From Ostreiculturibacter nitratireducens (GTDB taxonomy: Bacteria; Pseudomonadota; Alphaproteobacteria; Rhodobacterales; Rhodobacteraceae): DNA of 64,000 bases. Below the pieces are notes generated by a model. That model saw only the letters and a list, made by a program, of their open reading frames with translations, was not told the DNA's origin and searched no databases. The position numbers were made by a program, and so were the translations under genes. Location of the stretch: assembly GCF_032670585.1 (NCBI RefSeq), contig NZ_JAVQHL010000002.1:310001-374000 (forward strand), in the 5' to 3' direction. Below are positions 16,064 to 24,426 of this stretch, piece after piece (the stretch's first letter is position 1; each line of letters starts with the position of its first letter).

Positions 16064-19011
16064 CAGCCCACGTCCTCGGGTTCGGGGGGTGTGTTCGTCT
16101 CCCATTCGCCGCAGCGGGCGAGGTGGTCGTAATCGCCTTCGTGGCGGGTGTTCGCCACAGCGCGGCGGGAGGTGTAGCCCTGTTCCTTCGACAGGTAGCG
16201 GGCGATCAGGCGGATCAGCCCCTCCCACGCCTGGTTCAGAGTGTCCTGGCCGACGTCCACGGGTTCTTCCTCACCCTCGCCGCCGAGCCGGATATAGGTC
16301 GCGCCTTCCACCTCGCTCGGGCCGAGAGCCTTGAAACCGCCGCGCTCGGCCATGGCCGCCTCGAGGAGAAGCTGCTTTTCGAAAAGTCTCTGCTGTTTTT
16401 CCGACGGCGGCTTGCCGGACTTGTAGTCGTAGATATGCACCCGCCCATCTTCGAGCACGTCGATCCGGTCGGGGCGCGCGGTCAGGGTGAAGCCGATTTC
16501 GGGAAGCACGACGGCGCCGGGGTCTTCCAGCAATTCCGGCCTGCCCCGCGCAAGACGCGCAGCTTCGGTGCGGACGAAGGCGGAAGCGATCTTTTCGATC
16601 CGCGTGCGCCAGAGCCTGCGGGCGGCGGGCCAGGGGATTTCCTCCGACAGGACATGGTCGGTTATCGCCATGAGCCGGGCGCGCGCGGCTTCCGGCGTTT
16701 CGGCATCGGGATGGCCGCGCACGAAATCTTCCACGATCCGGTGCAGTGCGGTGCCGCGTTCGCGGGCATCCGGCTCCGGCCGGATCGGGTCGAGCTGTCG
16801 CAGCCGCAGGATGCGTTTCGCATAGACGGCGTAAGGGTCGCGGATCAGGCGCGAAATCTCGGTCACCGGCAGCTCGCGGGGGCGCGCGGCCGCCGGCGGG
16901 CGTGGGGCCGGGCGTGGCGCGGCGGGAACCTCGGCGGTCGGGGTTTCCAGCGCGGCGGCGAGGGAAAGCCAGTGCTTGCCGCGATCCTTCATCGCCTCCA
17001 GAGCCTCCGGGCCGCCATTCGCGCCGAGCCCGTCGAGGAGGTTCGTGAGCCGGTTCAGCCAGCGCGAGGCGACCGTCTGCGCCTCGGCGTCGCGCACGGC
17101 GCGCGACAGGATGACGCGCGGGGCGCAGGCGGCCTGTTCGAAGTCATGCGCCGAAAGACCGATCCTGCGTTCCGGCAACAGAAGTCCCGCCTTCTGCCGC
17201 ATCTGGCGCGAAAGCCAGGGGTCGGGGGGCGGGGCCTCCGGCCAGACGCCTTCGTTGAGCCCGCCGAGGATGACAAGCTCGGCACCCTGAACGCGCGCCT
17301 CGAGCGTGCCCCAGATCGCCACGGTCGGATGGGGGATCTCCGCCTGTCGCGCGCTCGCCGCGCCCAGGAGCGAGGCGAGGAGGTCGCCATAGCCCGCAGG
17401 CGTGTATGGTCCTCCATGTTCTGCCTCGCGGCGGAGCTCGCTCATGACACGGAACGCTTCGGCACCGGCGGCCTCGCGCCACAGGCCGCTTGCCTCGGCT
17501 GTGCCGCCGGGGCCGGCCGCAAGCGCCTCTGCGCGCATGAGGTGGGCTTCGACCCAGTCCGCAAGCGGCGCTTCCCCGGCGGCCTCGACGCCATGGAGCG
17601 TTCGCCCGAGCCATTCGGCCCATTCGGCGCGACCGTCCTCGGGCCGGCTGGCGGCCCAGGCAGAGAGGGCGGCGTGGTCGGGGAAGGCGGGTCCGTGGCG
17701 GCGCAGGTGCAGCTCAAGTTCCCGCGTGAAGCGCAGATGCGGACCCCGTTCGCCCGAGCCCGTAGCGGTCAGCGGGTGCTTGAGGAGCGTCAGCAGCGCC
17801 TCCATCGTCACGCGCCGGCCCGCCAAGGCCGCGACATGCCGCAGGAACCTTCCCGGTGGTGAAAGCGCGAGCGGCTGCCCGGCGCTGTCGTCGGGAAGAA
17901 CCCCCCACCGGTCGAGCGCGGCCGCAACGCGCCGGGTCAACAGGCGGTCGGGAGAGATCAGCGCCGCGCGGGCCCCGGTCTCCGCCGCCTCGCGCAGGGC
18001 AAGGGCGATCGCCACGGCCTCGCTGCGCGGGTCCTGCGCCTCGATCAGGGTCAGACCCTCGGTCGCCTCGGCGATGCCGGTCAGGCGGGGCCCCTCGCTC
18101 ATCCACTGGTCGGTGACCGGCGCGGGCCGGAACGCCAGCGAAAGGAGCCTGTTCCGCGGCGGCGAGGGCGGTTCGTGCCCGGTCCAGCGCGCCACGTCGC
18201 CATGCGAAAGCCCGAGGTCCCGCACGAGCCTCTGGAAGCGGTACTGCGGGTGGTCCTCGGCCGGGCTCGGGCCCGCGTCGAGGCTGTTCCAGATCGCGTC
18301 CGGCATGTCGAAGTCGTATCCCGGCAGGACGACCGCGCCCTGCGGCAGCGCCGCCACCGCGCGGAGGAAAAGAGCCGTCGCGCCGCGCGATCCGGTCGAA
18401 CCGGCGACGATCACGGGATCCTCCGGCGGAGACGTCAGCCAGCGCGCCGCAAGGGCCTCGATCACGCGCCGCTGCCGTGCCTGGGCGTCCGGCGCGGCGT
18501 CGGCGTCGAAATAGCGCGCGACGATGCGGATGAACTTCAGGCTGCGTTCCCAGTGCGCGGCGTGATTTTCCGCGAGAGACGGCCGGTCCAGCGCCTCGGG
18601 CGGGACGCCTTCGCCGTGCATCTCGTCCATGAGGTCGGCGAGGCTGTCCGCGAGGTCGAAGACCGCCGTTCCGGGGGCGAAATCGCTTTCCCGCTCGACG
18701 AGCCCCCGGACGAGCTGCGCAAGCTCGAGCCGCCGGCGCAGCGAGGGAACCGGCGCGGGGAGGCCCGACAGCGGGTCGGAACCGATATCCGTGACGAGGC
18801 GCAGGCGCGGCAGAAGCCGCGCGCCGAAGTCGTCGAACACCTCGCGCACCCTGCGCTGCATCCGGCGCGTGTTGACGTAGAGCGTCGTGCGGGCGAGCGC
18901 CTCGGGCGGCATCGCGCCGGCCCGTTCGAGGAGACCCTCGACCAGAAGTCGCGGGAAGTCCGCCCCCGAGGGCAGCGCGAAAAGGCGCGGCTTGTCGGAA
19001 CGCTCAAACAT
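16063..19011 (-). CDS. addB: AddB, second helicase/nuclease subunit of AddAB
   Basis: The 982-residue protein begins MFERSDKPRLFALPSGADFP and has the AddB architecture: a degenerate N-terminal helicase region (ALARTTLYVNTRRMQRRV), an internal LVILGGLNEGVWPEAPPPDP motif typical of AddB, and a C-terminal RecB-type nuclease (VHIYDYKSGKPPSEKQ). The Fe-S cysteines of Bacillus AddB are not apparent, as usual in alphaproteobacteria. The ATG at 19011 is chosen because upstream in-frame sequence is Arg/Ser-rich and unlike the family. It overlaps murU by 8 bp and addA by 1 base. Confidence 0.95.
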   Translation of the reverse strand: MFERSDKPRLFALPSGADFPRLLVEGLLERAGAMPPEALARTTLYVNTRRMQRRVREVFDDFGARLLPRLRLVTDIGSDPLSGLPAPVPSLRRRLELAQLVRGLVERESDFAPGTAVFDLADSLADLMDEMHGEGVPPEALDRPSLAENHAAHWERSLKFIRIVARYFDADAAPDAQARQRRVIEALAARWLTSPPEDPVIVAGSTGSRGATALFLRAVAALPQGAVVLPGYDFDMPDAIWNSLDAGPSPAEDHPQYRFQRLVRDLGLSHGDVARWTGHEPPSPPRNRLLSLAFRPAPVTDQWMSEGPRLTGIAEATEGLTLIEAQDPRSEAVAIALALREAAETGARAALISPDRLLTRRVAAALDRWGVLPDDSAGQPLALSPPGRFLRHVAALAGRRVTMEALLTLLKHPLTATGSGERGPHLRFTRELELHLRRHGPAFPDHAALSAWAASRPEDGRAEWAEWLGRTLHGVEAAGEAPLADWVEAHLMRAEALAAGPGGTAEASGLWREAAGAEAFRVMSELRREAEHGGPYTPAGYGDLLASLLGAASARQAEIPHPTVAIWGTLEARVQGAELVILGGLNEGVWPEAPPPDPWLSRQMRQKAGLLLPERRIGLSAHDFEQAACAPRVILSRAVRDAEAQTVASRWLNRLTNLLDGLGANGGPEALEAMKDRGKHWLSLAAALETPTAEVPAAPRPAPRPPAAARPRELPVTEISRLIRDPYAVYAKRILRLRQLDPIRPEPDARERGTALHRIVEDFVRGHPDAETPEAARARLMAITDHVLSEEIPWPAARRLWRTRIEKIASAFVRTEAARLARGRPELLEDPGAVVLPEIGFTLTARPDRIDVLEDGRVHIYDYKSGKPPSEKQQRLFEKQLLLEAAMAERGGFKALGPSEVEGATYIRLGGEGEEEPVDVGQDTLNQAWEGLIRLIARYLSKEQGYTSRRAVANTRHEGDYDHLARCGEWETNTPPEPEDVG

Positions 19012-19702
19012 CCGCGGCCTCGCGGAGCATCGTTTCGGCGATCGCGATGCAATCCGGCCGGCCGACATCACACCACCCGCCCTCGTGGATGATCCCGAAC
19101 AGACGGCCGCGGGACTGCGCGATGTCCCAGACGCGGTTGAGCGAGAAGACCCGGTCCGGCACATGCCGGAGAACGCCGGTCGAGAGGATCTGCGCCCCGG
19201 TGTAGACATGTCCCGGCGACCGCGTCAGCCTTCCCTCGGGATCGATGGCGAAGTCCCCCTTACCCGTGTGGCCAAGCGCCCTTTCACGGGGAACGAGAAG
19301 CAGCAGCGCGTCCATGCGGTCTGCGTCCCAGGCCCCGGCAAGGGCCGCGAGCGGGTTCGGGCCGGTCCAGACCGCGTCGGTGTTCAGTGCCATGACATGT
19401 TCAGCGCCGAGAAGCGGCATCGCCTCCCTGAGACCGCCCCCGGTGTCGAGTATGTCGGGCGTCTCGTGCGAGAGCGCGATGTCGGGCCTGTCGGAAAGGT
19501 GCGCGCGAATCTGGTCGGCGAGGTAGTGCAGGTTCACGACCTTCCGCGCGACGACACCGCTTTCGTCGGCCAGCGCCAGCGCGTGGTCGATGAGCGCCCG
19601 GCCCCCCACCTTGATGAGAGGCTTCGGCCGGTCGTCCGTCAGGGGCGCCATCCTCGTGCCGAAACCTGCGGCGAAGAGCATCAGGGGAAAGGCGGCAGGC
19701 AT
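19004..19702 (-). CDS. murU: Nucleotidyltransferase, N-acetylmuramate-1-phosphate uridylyltransferase (MurU) type
   Basis: The 232-residue protein has the nucleotidyltransferase signature LMLFAAGFGTRMAPLT near residues 7-22 followed by DDRPKPLIKVGGRALIDHAL, the Asp-containing VMALNTDAVWTG metal site, and the C-terminal EGGWCDVGRPDCI. MurU converts MurNAc-1-phosphate and UTP to UDP-MurNAc in the cell-wall recycling route that bypasses the MurA-catalysed, fosfomycin-sensitive step. The neighbour upstream is the matching kinase AmgK, which supports the MurU assignment over a generic sugar nucleotidyltransferase. It overlaps amgK by 22 bp and addB by 8 bp. Confidence 0.88.
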   Translation of the reverse strand: MPAAFPLMLFAAGFGTRMAPLTDDRPKPLIKVGGRALIDHALALADESGVVARKVVNLHYLADQIRAHLSDRPDIALSHETPDILDTGGGLREAMPLLGAEHVMALNTDAVWTGPNPLAALAGAWDADRMDALLLLVPRERALGHTGKGDFAIDPEGRLTRSPGHVYTGAQILSTGVLRHVPDRVFSLNRVWDIAQSRGRLFGIIHEGGWCDVGRPDCIAIAETMLREAADV

Positions 19703-20694
19703 CTCTCGGCGATCTTTCGCAGTGTTTTCGGTTCGGGGTCTGGGAAGCTTTCGCCGACCAGGCGCGCCAGCGCCGCGAGTTCGGGATGGGCGAGATTGCG
19801 CCGGACATAGCCCCAGACCCGGGGGATCAGGCGCAGATACTGCGGCTTCCCCGCGCTCAGGGCAAGGCGGGCGAAGACGCCGAGGATGCGAAGGTTGCGC
19901 TGGGCGCCGAGCAGGGCATAGGCCGCGGAGAAACGCTCGTGCTCGTATCCATTCGCGTCGAGGAACCTCGCGACGATCATCGCCTCCACCGGCCGCGGCA
20001 CGTCGCGCCGGGCGTCCTGGAGGAGCGAGACGAGGTCATAGGCCGGATGCCCGGCGAAGGCGTCCTGGAAATCGAGAAGCCCGACGCGCGCGGTCCCCTC
20101 TCTTTCCGGCAGCCAGATCAGGTTTTCCGCATGGAAATCCCTGAGGCACACGACGGAGGTGTCGGAAAGCAGCCGCTCGCCAGCATCGCGGACGAGGGCG
20201 GGAAGGTCTTCGGCCGCCGAAGGGTCCGCGCCCAGGGCCGGCAGGTACCACTCGGATGTGATCCGCACCATCTCGCCAAGGGTCCTTGGGTCGTATGGGA
20301 CGAGCCAGCCGGGCGGCTGGTGCCGGTGCAGATCCGTCAGGAAATCCGCGGCGGCGGAGTAGAGCGGGACTTCGCGGGATGGGTCCTCTGCCATGAGCGA
20401 GGCGAAGAGGTCGTCGCCCAGGTCCTCGAGAAGCAGAAAGCCCCGGTCCGCGTCTTCGGCGAGGATATCCGGGGCGCTGAAGCCTGCGCCGCGGAGCCAT
20501 CGCGCCATCCGGACGAAAGGCGCGATGTCTTCCCCCCTGTCGGCCGGCGCGTCCATCAGGACGGCCGCGAGGTCTCCCCGCTTCAGCCGGAAATAGCGCC
20601 GGGCGGAGGCGTCGCCGGCGAGTGGGGTCTTGGCGGCCGTTCCCCAGCCCGCGCTTTCGAGGAATGCCGATGCGAGACCCGTACGCTCAGTCAT
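19681..20694 (-). CDS. amgK: AmgK-type sugar kinase (anomeric MurNAc/GlcNAc kinase, APH fold)
   Basis: The 337-residue aminoglycoside-phosphotransferase-fold kinase has DASARRYFRLKRG in the nucleotide-binding lobe, FLLLEDLGDDLF as the hinge, catalytic loop CLRDFHAENLIWLP (Brenner motif) and metal motif GLLDFQDAFAGHPAYDL. AmgK phosphorylates MurNAc and GlcNAc at the anomeric position, giving the substrate of MurU encoded next. ATG 20694 gives the standard start MTERTGLASAFLESAGW; a longer start adds ten residues inside tsaE. It overlaps tsaE by 8 bp, so tsaE-amgK-murU are translationally coupled. Aminoglycoside resistance is not implied. Confidence 0.9.
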   Translation of the reverse strand: MTERTGLASAFLESAGWGTAAKTPLAGDASARRYFRLKRGDLAAVLMDAPADRGEDIAPFVRMARWLRGAGFSAPDILAEDADRGFLLLEDLGDDLFASLMAEDPSREVPLYSAAADFLTDLHRHQPPGWLVPYDPRTLGEMVRITSEWYLPALGADPSAAEDLPALVRDAGERLLSDTSVVCLRDFHAENLIWLPEREGTARVGLLDFQDAFAGHPAYDLVSLLQDARRDVPRPVEAMIVARFLDANGYEHERFSAAYALLGAQRNLRILGVFARLALSAGKPQYLRLIPRVWGYVRRNLAHPELAALARLVGESFPDPEPKTLRKIAERCLPPFP

Positions 20695-21205
20695 CGCCGC
20701 CAGTCCAGCCTGCGAGGTCTGCAAGGAGCGGCGCCCACCGTGGCGAGGTGGCCGCCATCTCGACCAGTCGCGCCTCCGTCCCGGGCTCGGCCCTGAACTT
20801 CAGGGTCAGTGCATTTTCGGGCGTCAGATCGTCGAGCCGGTTGGGCCATTCGACGAGGCAGATCGCGCTGGCAAAAGCCTCCTCAAGGCCCAGCTCCGTG
20901 ATCTCGTCAGGTGATGTCAGGCGGTAAAGGTCTGCATGCCAGATTTCGACCCCGCCCACCTCATAGGTCTGAACGAGGGTAAAGGTCGGCGAGGGCACCT
21001 CTTCCACACGTCCGTCGCGTTCCTGGAGCGTCTGGATAAGGGTCCGTGCGAAGAAGGTCTTTCCCGCGCCGATGGGTCCGTCGAGGAGAAGCGTGTCGCC
21101 GGGCGTGAGCAAGGGCGCGATCTTCTGGGCAAGCGCGCGCGTCTCGTCCTCGGACCCGAGGCGGAGCGTGAGAGTGATCGGATCAAAGAGTTGCGCGTGC
21201 GACAT
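20687..21205 (-). CDS. tsaE: TsaE, tRNA threonylcarbamoyladenosine biosynthesis ATPase
   Basis: The 172-residue protein has Walker A LLDGPIGAGKTFFARTLI near residues 41-58, followed by VPSPTFTLVQTYEV and IWHADLYRLTSPDEI, all hallmark TsaE motifs. TsaE is the ATPase of the TsaBDE complex that makes t6A37 in ANN-decoding tRNAs; tsaD is encoded elsewhere in this window (31186-32265). It is the first gene of the minus-strand tsaE-amgK-murU-addB-addA-trxA string. Its ribosome-binding site is enclosed in a hairpin that ends directly at the start codon. Confidence 0.96.
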   Translation of the reverse strand: MSHAQLFDPITLTLRLGSEDETRALAQKIAPLLTPGDTLLLDGPIGAGKTFFARTLIQTLQERDGRVEEVPSPTFTLVQTYEVGGVEIWHADLYRLTSPDEITELGLEEAFASAICLVEWPNRLDDLTPENALTLKFRAEPGTEARLVEMAATSPRWAPLLADLAGWTGGDD

Positions 21206-21226
21206 GGGGGAGTTTTACCCTCCCCC
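21206..21226 (-). promoter_or_regulatory. Hairpin covering the tsaE ribosome-binding site
   Basis: On the minus strand GGGGGAG-GGTAAAA-CTCCCCC is immediately followed by the tsaE ATG. The 5' arm is the Shine-Dalgarno sequence and the 3' arm can pair with it, so the structure could limit tsaE translation. It also lies 32 bp beyond the PAS gene stop and might be a weak terminator, but no T-run follows. Confidence 0.45.
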
Positions 21227-21257
21227 GCAGGAGCCGCAAGGCCGCTTCGCTGGGGTG

Positions 21258-22880
21258 TCAGACGGCGGCCGCGCGGGCCTTCTGTCCGGCGGTCCCGGCG
21301 CGTGACGCCGGCGCATCCCGCCGGGCCGGCGCTTCCCCGATGGCCCGGAACCCCGCGAGCGTCGCGCCGCCTGCGAGGGGAACGAAGCGGCAGGCGACCG
21401 AACGGCCGTCGCGCAGCCCGGCGTTGGCCTCCCAGCTCGCGCGCGGACCGATTTCGGTCACGAAGTCGCGCGCCTCGGCCCAGACGGGGTCCGGGTTGCC
21501 CTGCGCCTCCCAGGTCTTCATCGCTTCACCGATCCCGACCTCTCCCAGTGTCGTGCCGGGGTCCGTTCCCCAGAGGTGGGCGTAGCCGCGGTTCGACAGG
21601 ATGAGCACGCCGGCCGTGGAAAAGACCGCGATCGCCTCGTCCATCGCGTCGATGACCGCCTGGCTTAGCTCCAGTTCCGACCGGAAGCGGCGGGTCAGGG
21701 AAACCTCGGACGAGATGTCCTCGATCAGGAAGGCCACGGCGCCCTCGGGATGGGGCCGGCCGGTGACACGGTAGGTCTGGCCCGACGGCAACGCCCAGGT
21801 TTCCTCGAAGCGCCCGCTTGCCGCCGCCTTCTCGAGTTCGGCCATCTTCTGGCGCCAGCTGCTGTAATCCTTCGGCTCCGGCATCATCCGCGCGTCGCGC
21901 AGACGGTCGAGGAACGCAAAGAGCGTGGGCCGCGCCGAGAGGAAATCGGCGCCGAGCGTCGTCAGGTCGATCAGAGCCGGGTTGAACAGCTGCAGTTGCC
22001 GCTGCCGGTCGAAGATCGCGAGGCCGATCGGAAGCTCGGCGAAGGTCTTCGTCAGCGTCTGAACGAATTCACGCAGGGAGATTTCCGCGCTGACCGCCGT
22101 GTCGGCGGGCAGCGCGTAATGCAGCGAACCGTCGGCAGCGGGAAGCGAGTGACAGTCGAACCAGAGCGGGGCCTTGCCGTTCCGTTCGATCCGGGCGCGC
22201 CGGACGGTCGGGTCCGCCTTGGCGTCTGGCGCAGCCTCGAAGAGCGCGGGGAGCGGCCAGGTCAGCTCGTCCTCGGCCTCGAGCGCGCCGGACTGAAGGA
22301 GGTAGGCCCGGTTCGCCCAGACGATGTCACCCCGGGCGTCCTCGCGCCAGACGAGGATCGGCGCTGAATCGACAGCCTTGCGCAGACTGGTGACCTCATC
22401 CTCCAGCGCCCTTTGCGACATCCCGTCGACAAGCACGGCCTGACCCTCCGAGGTGAGGTCCGAAAGGGTGATCCTCGCAAGACCTTCGTGATACTCGGCC
22501 CTGAGGCGCAGGGGGGCGTCGCCAGACCCGGCCAGTTCGATCACGACCTCCTCGGCGAGCCGCCCCATGCGGGCCTCGAAGTTCTCGAACCGCGGCGCGA
22601 GGAAGGCGGACAGGCGCGACCACTCGTCGCCGCGAACAGGGGTCGCCTGAAGCAGAGCCCAGGCCGGAGCGGTCGCGTCGACGAGCGTCCGGTCATCGAA
22701 GAGGAAGACCGTCGGTTCCAGCGCAGGCGCGGTGTCCGCGATCCGCGGCCGTGGCTGCTGGCGGCTTCTCAGCACGCTTACGAGCAGAAGCGCGATCAGC
22801 GCGGCCGCCACCGAGGTCGCGACCAGGGCGAGAGCGAGAATCATGTTTGTCAGCATTCCGGTCCCAGCCTTCCCGAACAT
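21258..22880 (-). CDS. Membrane-anchored multi-PAS protein without kinase domain (DivL-like candidate)
   Basis: The 540-residue protein has one N-terminal membrane helix (ILALALVATSVAAALIALLL, residues 14-33) followed by three to four PAS-like segments, for example LRKAVDSAPILVWREDARGD near 165-184, FAELPIGLAIFDRQRQL near 285 and VIDAMDEAIAVFSTAGVL near 410. No DHp H-box or HATPase motif is present, so it is not a kinase by itself. In Rhodobacterales a PAS protein of this kind is reported as the DivL counterpart acting on the CckA-ChpT-CtrA relay; equating this gene with it is my inference. Start 22880 (MFGKAG) or 22856. A full CtrA box lies 35-49 bp upstream. Confidence 0.75.
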   Translation of the reverse strand: MFGKAGTGMLTNMILALALVATSVAAALIALLLVSVLRSRQQPRPRIADTAPALEPTVFLFDDRTLVDATAPAWALLQATPVRGDEWSRLSAFLAPRFENFEARMGRLAEEVVIELAGSGDAPLRLRAEYHEGLARITLSDLTSEGQAVLVDGMSQRALEDEVTSLRKAVDSAPILVWREDARGDIVWANRAYLLQSGALEAEDELTWPLPALFEAAPDAKADPTVRRARIERNGKAPLWFDCHSLPAADGSLHYALPADTAVSAEISLREFVQTLTKTFAELPIGLAIFDRQRQLQLFNPALIDLTTLGADFLSARPTLFAFLDRLRDARMMPEPKDYSSWRQKMAELEKAAASGRFEETWALPSGQTYRVTGRPHPEGAVAFLIEDISSEVSLTRRFRSELELSQAVIDAMDEAIAVFSTAGVLILSNRGYAHLWGTDPGTTLGEVGIGEAMKTWEAQGNPDPVWAEARDFVTEIGPRASWEANAGLRDGRSVACRFVPLAGGATLAGFRAIGEAPARRDAPASRAGTAGQKARAAAV

Positions 22881-22914
22881 CTCCTGCCTGCCCGGTCAGG
22901 TTTGTCGGGAATGG

Positions 22915-22930
22915 TTAACCGGCCGTTAAG
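22915..22930 (-). promoter_or_regulatory. CtrA-type box upstream of the PAS gene
   Basis: The minus strand reads TTAA-CGGCCGG-TTAAC here (22929 down to 22914), an exact match to the CtrA consensus TTAA-N7-TTAAC; the plus strand also reads TTAA-N7-TTAA. It lies 35-49 bp upstream of the PAS gene ATG at 22880 and 16 bp beyond the regB stop. Confidence 0.6.
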
Positions 22931-22945
22931 GCTGCTGCCGGAACG

Positions 22946-24334
22946 TCACCCTGTTATCAGTACGTTCTCGCCCAGGCCGCCCTCCGATGCGGGCTCGATC
23001 TCTCCCCGGGGCCACACCACCTCGACGATGGCGCCGCACCGAGGCGGGCGTTCCTCGGCGGTGAGGAACGGGTCGGCGGCATTCGCGAAGGTGAGCCGCG
23101 CGCCCGTGCGCTCGAGAAGTGTCTTGGCGATGAAAAGGCCAAGGCCCATTCCTTCGTAGCCCGAACGGGCCACGCGGTCGTCCTCGGCGGGACGGTGGCC
23201 TATGAACGGGTCCCCGATCCGGCCAAGAAGCTGCGTCGGATAGCCCGGGCCGTCGTCCACTATCCTCACCATCAGGCGCGTGTCCGTCCATTCGGCATCC
23301 ACCCAGACATTCGCCTTGGCGAAGTCGACGGCGTTCTGGACGAGGTTGCGAAGGCCGTGAATGATCTCCGGCCGACGCAGGACCGCGGGCTGCCTGTTCT
23401 CGCCGCCCGGTCCGGGAACGACGTCGACGTGCAGTTCCTTGCCGCGGTCGGCATGGGGCTCAGCGGCCTCGCGGATGACCTCGGAAAGGGGCGCTGACCG
23501 CAGGTGCAGATCGTCCTTTCCGGCTCGGCCCATCGACCTGAGAATATCGCGGCACCGGTCGGCCTGCTGGCGGATCAGCTCCGCGTCGGCCTGCAGATCG
23601 GGACGGTCCGACAGTTCGTCCGCGAGCTCCGCGCTGGTGAGCTTTATCGTCGCGAGCGGCGTGCCGAGCTCATGCGCCGCCGCCGCGACGACTCCGCCCA
23701 GGTCGGTCAGTTTCTGTTCCCGCGCGAGGGCGAGCTGCGCGGCCAGAAGCGCCTGGCCCATCGAATGCGTCTCGCTCGCCACCCGGCGGGCGTAGAGGCC
23801 GAGGAACAGGACGCCGATGACGATGGCGAGCCAGAAGCCGAAGGAAAAGAGCCGCGGCACAAGCAGCTCCTCGCCCGAACTCATCCGCAGGGGCAGGTGA
23901 TAGAAGTTGAGGAGAGTGACGAGCGTGATCGTAACGAGGCCGAGAAATATCGTGGAGCGGGTCCGCAGCGCGGTGGCCGCGATCGTGGCCGGCGCGAGGA
24001 TCAGGAGCGCGAAGGGATTTGACAGGCCCCCGGTCAGAAACAGGAGTGCGGTCAATTGCGAGACGTCGAAAAGAAGAGTCAGCGTCGCCTCGGTCTCCGT
24101 CAGGCGCTTCGCGCCAGGAAAGACGAAGGCGGCAACGAGATTGATGGCGATGGCGGCGCCGACGACCAGAAGGCTGGGGCCCAGCGGCAGGTCGATGTCG
24201 TAGTAGCGATAGGCGACCGCGATCGCCGCCAGCTGACCGAATATCGCGGCCCAACGCAGAAGGATCAGCGTGCGAAGCCTGACCCAGTCGCTGTGCATCT
24301 CGCGGGAGGTGTGGTTCGTGCCCAAGGGCGGCAT
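22946..24334 (-). CDS. regB: RegB (PrrB), redox-responsive sensor histidine kinase
   Basis: The 462-residue kinase has six N-terminal membrane segments containing the quinone-binding GGLSNPFALLILAPA motif (residues 102-116). The H-box AAAAHELGTPLATIKL places the phosphorylated His at 221, and the redox-active Cys lies in QADRCRDILRSMGRAG at position 261, equivalent to Cys265 of R. capsulatus. HATPase motifs (NLVQNAVDFAKA, DDGPGYP, GMGLGLFIAKTLL) are complete. RegB senses the ubiquinone pool and phosphorylates RegA to control photosynthesis, respiration, carbon and nitrogen fixation. It is divergent from senC-regA-hvrA. Confidence 0.97.
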   Translation of the reverse strand: MPPLGTNHTSREMHSDWVRLRTLILLRWAAIFGQLAAIAVAYRYYDIDLPLGPSLLVVGAAIAINLVAAFVFPGAKRLTETEATLTLLFDVSQLTALLFLTGGLSNPFALLILAPATIAATALRTRSTIFLGLVTITLVTLLNFYHLPLRMSSGEELLVPRLFSFGFWLAIVIGVLFLGLYARRVASETHSMGQALLAAQLALAREQKLTDLGGVVAAAAHELGTPLATIKLTSAELADELSDRPDLQADAELIRQQADRCRDILRSMGRAGKDDLHLRSAPLSEVIREAAEPHADRGKELHVDVVPGPGGENRQPAVLRRPEIIHGLRNLVQNAVDFAKANVWVDAEWTDTRLMVRIVDDGPGYPTQLLGRIGDPFIGHRPAEDDRVARSGYEGMGLGLFIAKTLLERTGARLTFANAADPFLTAEERPPRCGAIVEVVWPRGEIEPASEGGLGENVLITG

Positions 24335-24369
24335 GGCACAGTCCTGACTTCACATTCGCGCGTTCCGCG

Positions 24370-24400
24370 ATTGATAGTCCGGCCCCGATGGGCGATCAAT
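24370..24400. promoter_or_regulatory. Inverted repeat in the regB-senC divergent promoter region
   Basis: CGATTGAT (24368-24375) and ATCAAT (24395-24400) form a spaced dyad in the 92-bp gap between the divergent regB and senC starts. The regulator is unknown; it may be RegA-related but does not match a clear RegA consensus. Confidence 0.3.
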
Positions 24401-24426
24401 GCGCCGATCTTGGAATTGGGGATGCC

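Noticed and set aside
19681..20694. Aminoglycoside resistance gene
   Set aside because: The APH fold matches AmgK, and the adjacent murU supports a sugar-kinase role.
21258..22880. Truncated histidine kinase whose catalytic domain was lost
   Set aside because: There is no downstream remnant of a DHp or ATPase domain before tsaE, and the frame ends in a normal Ala-rich tail. A PAS-only protein is the simpler reading.
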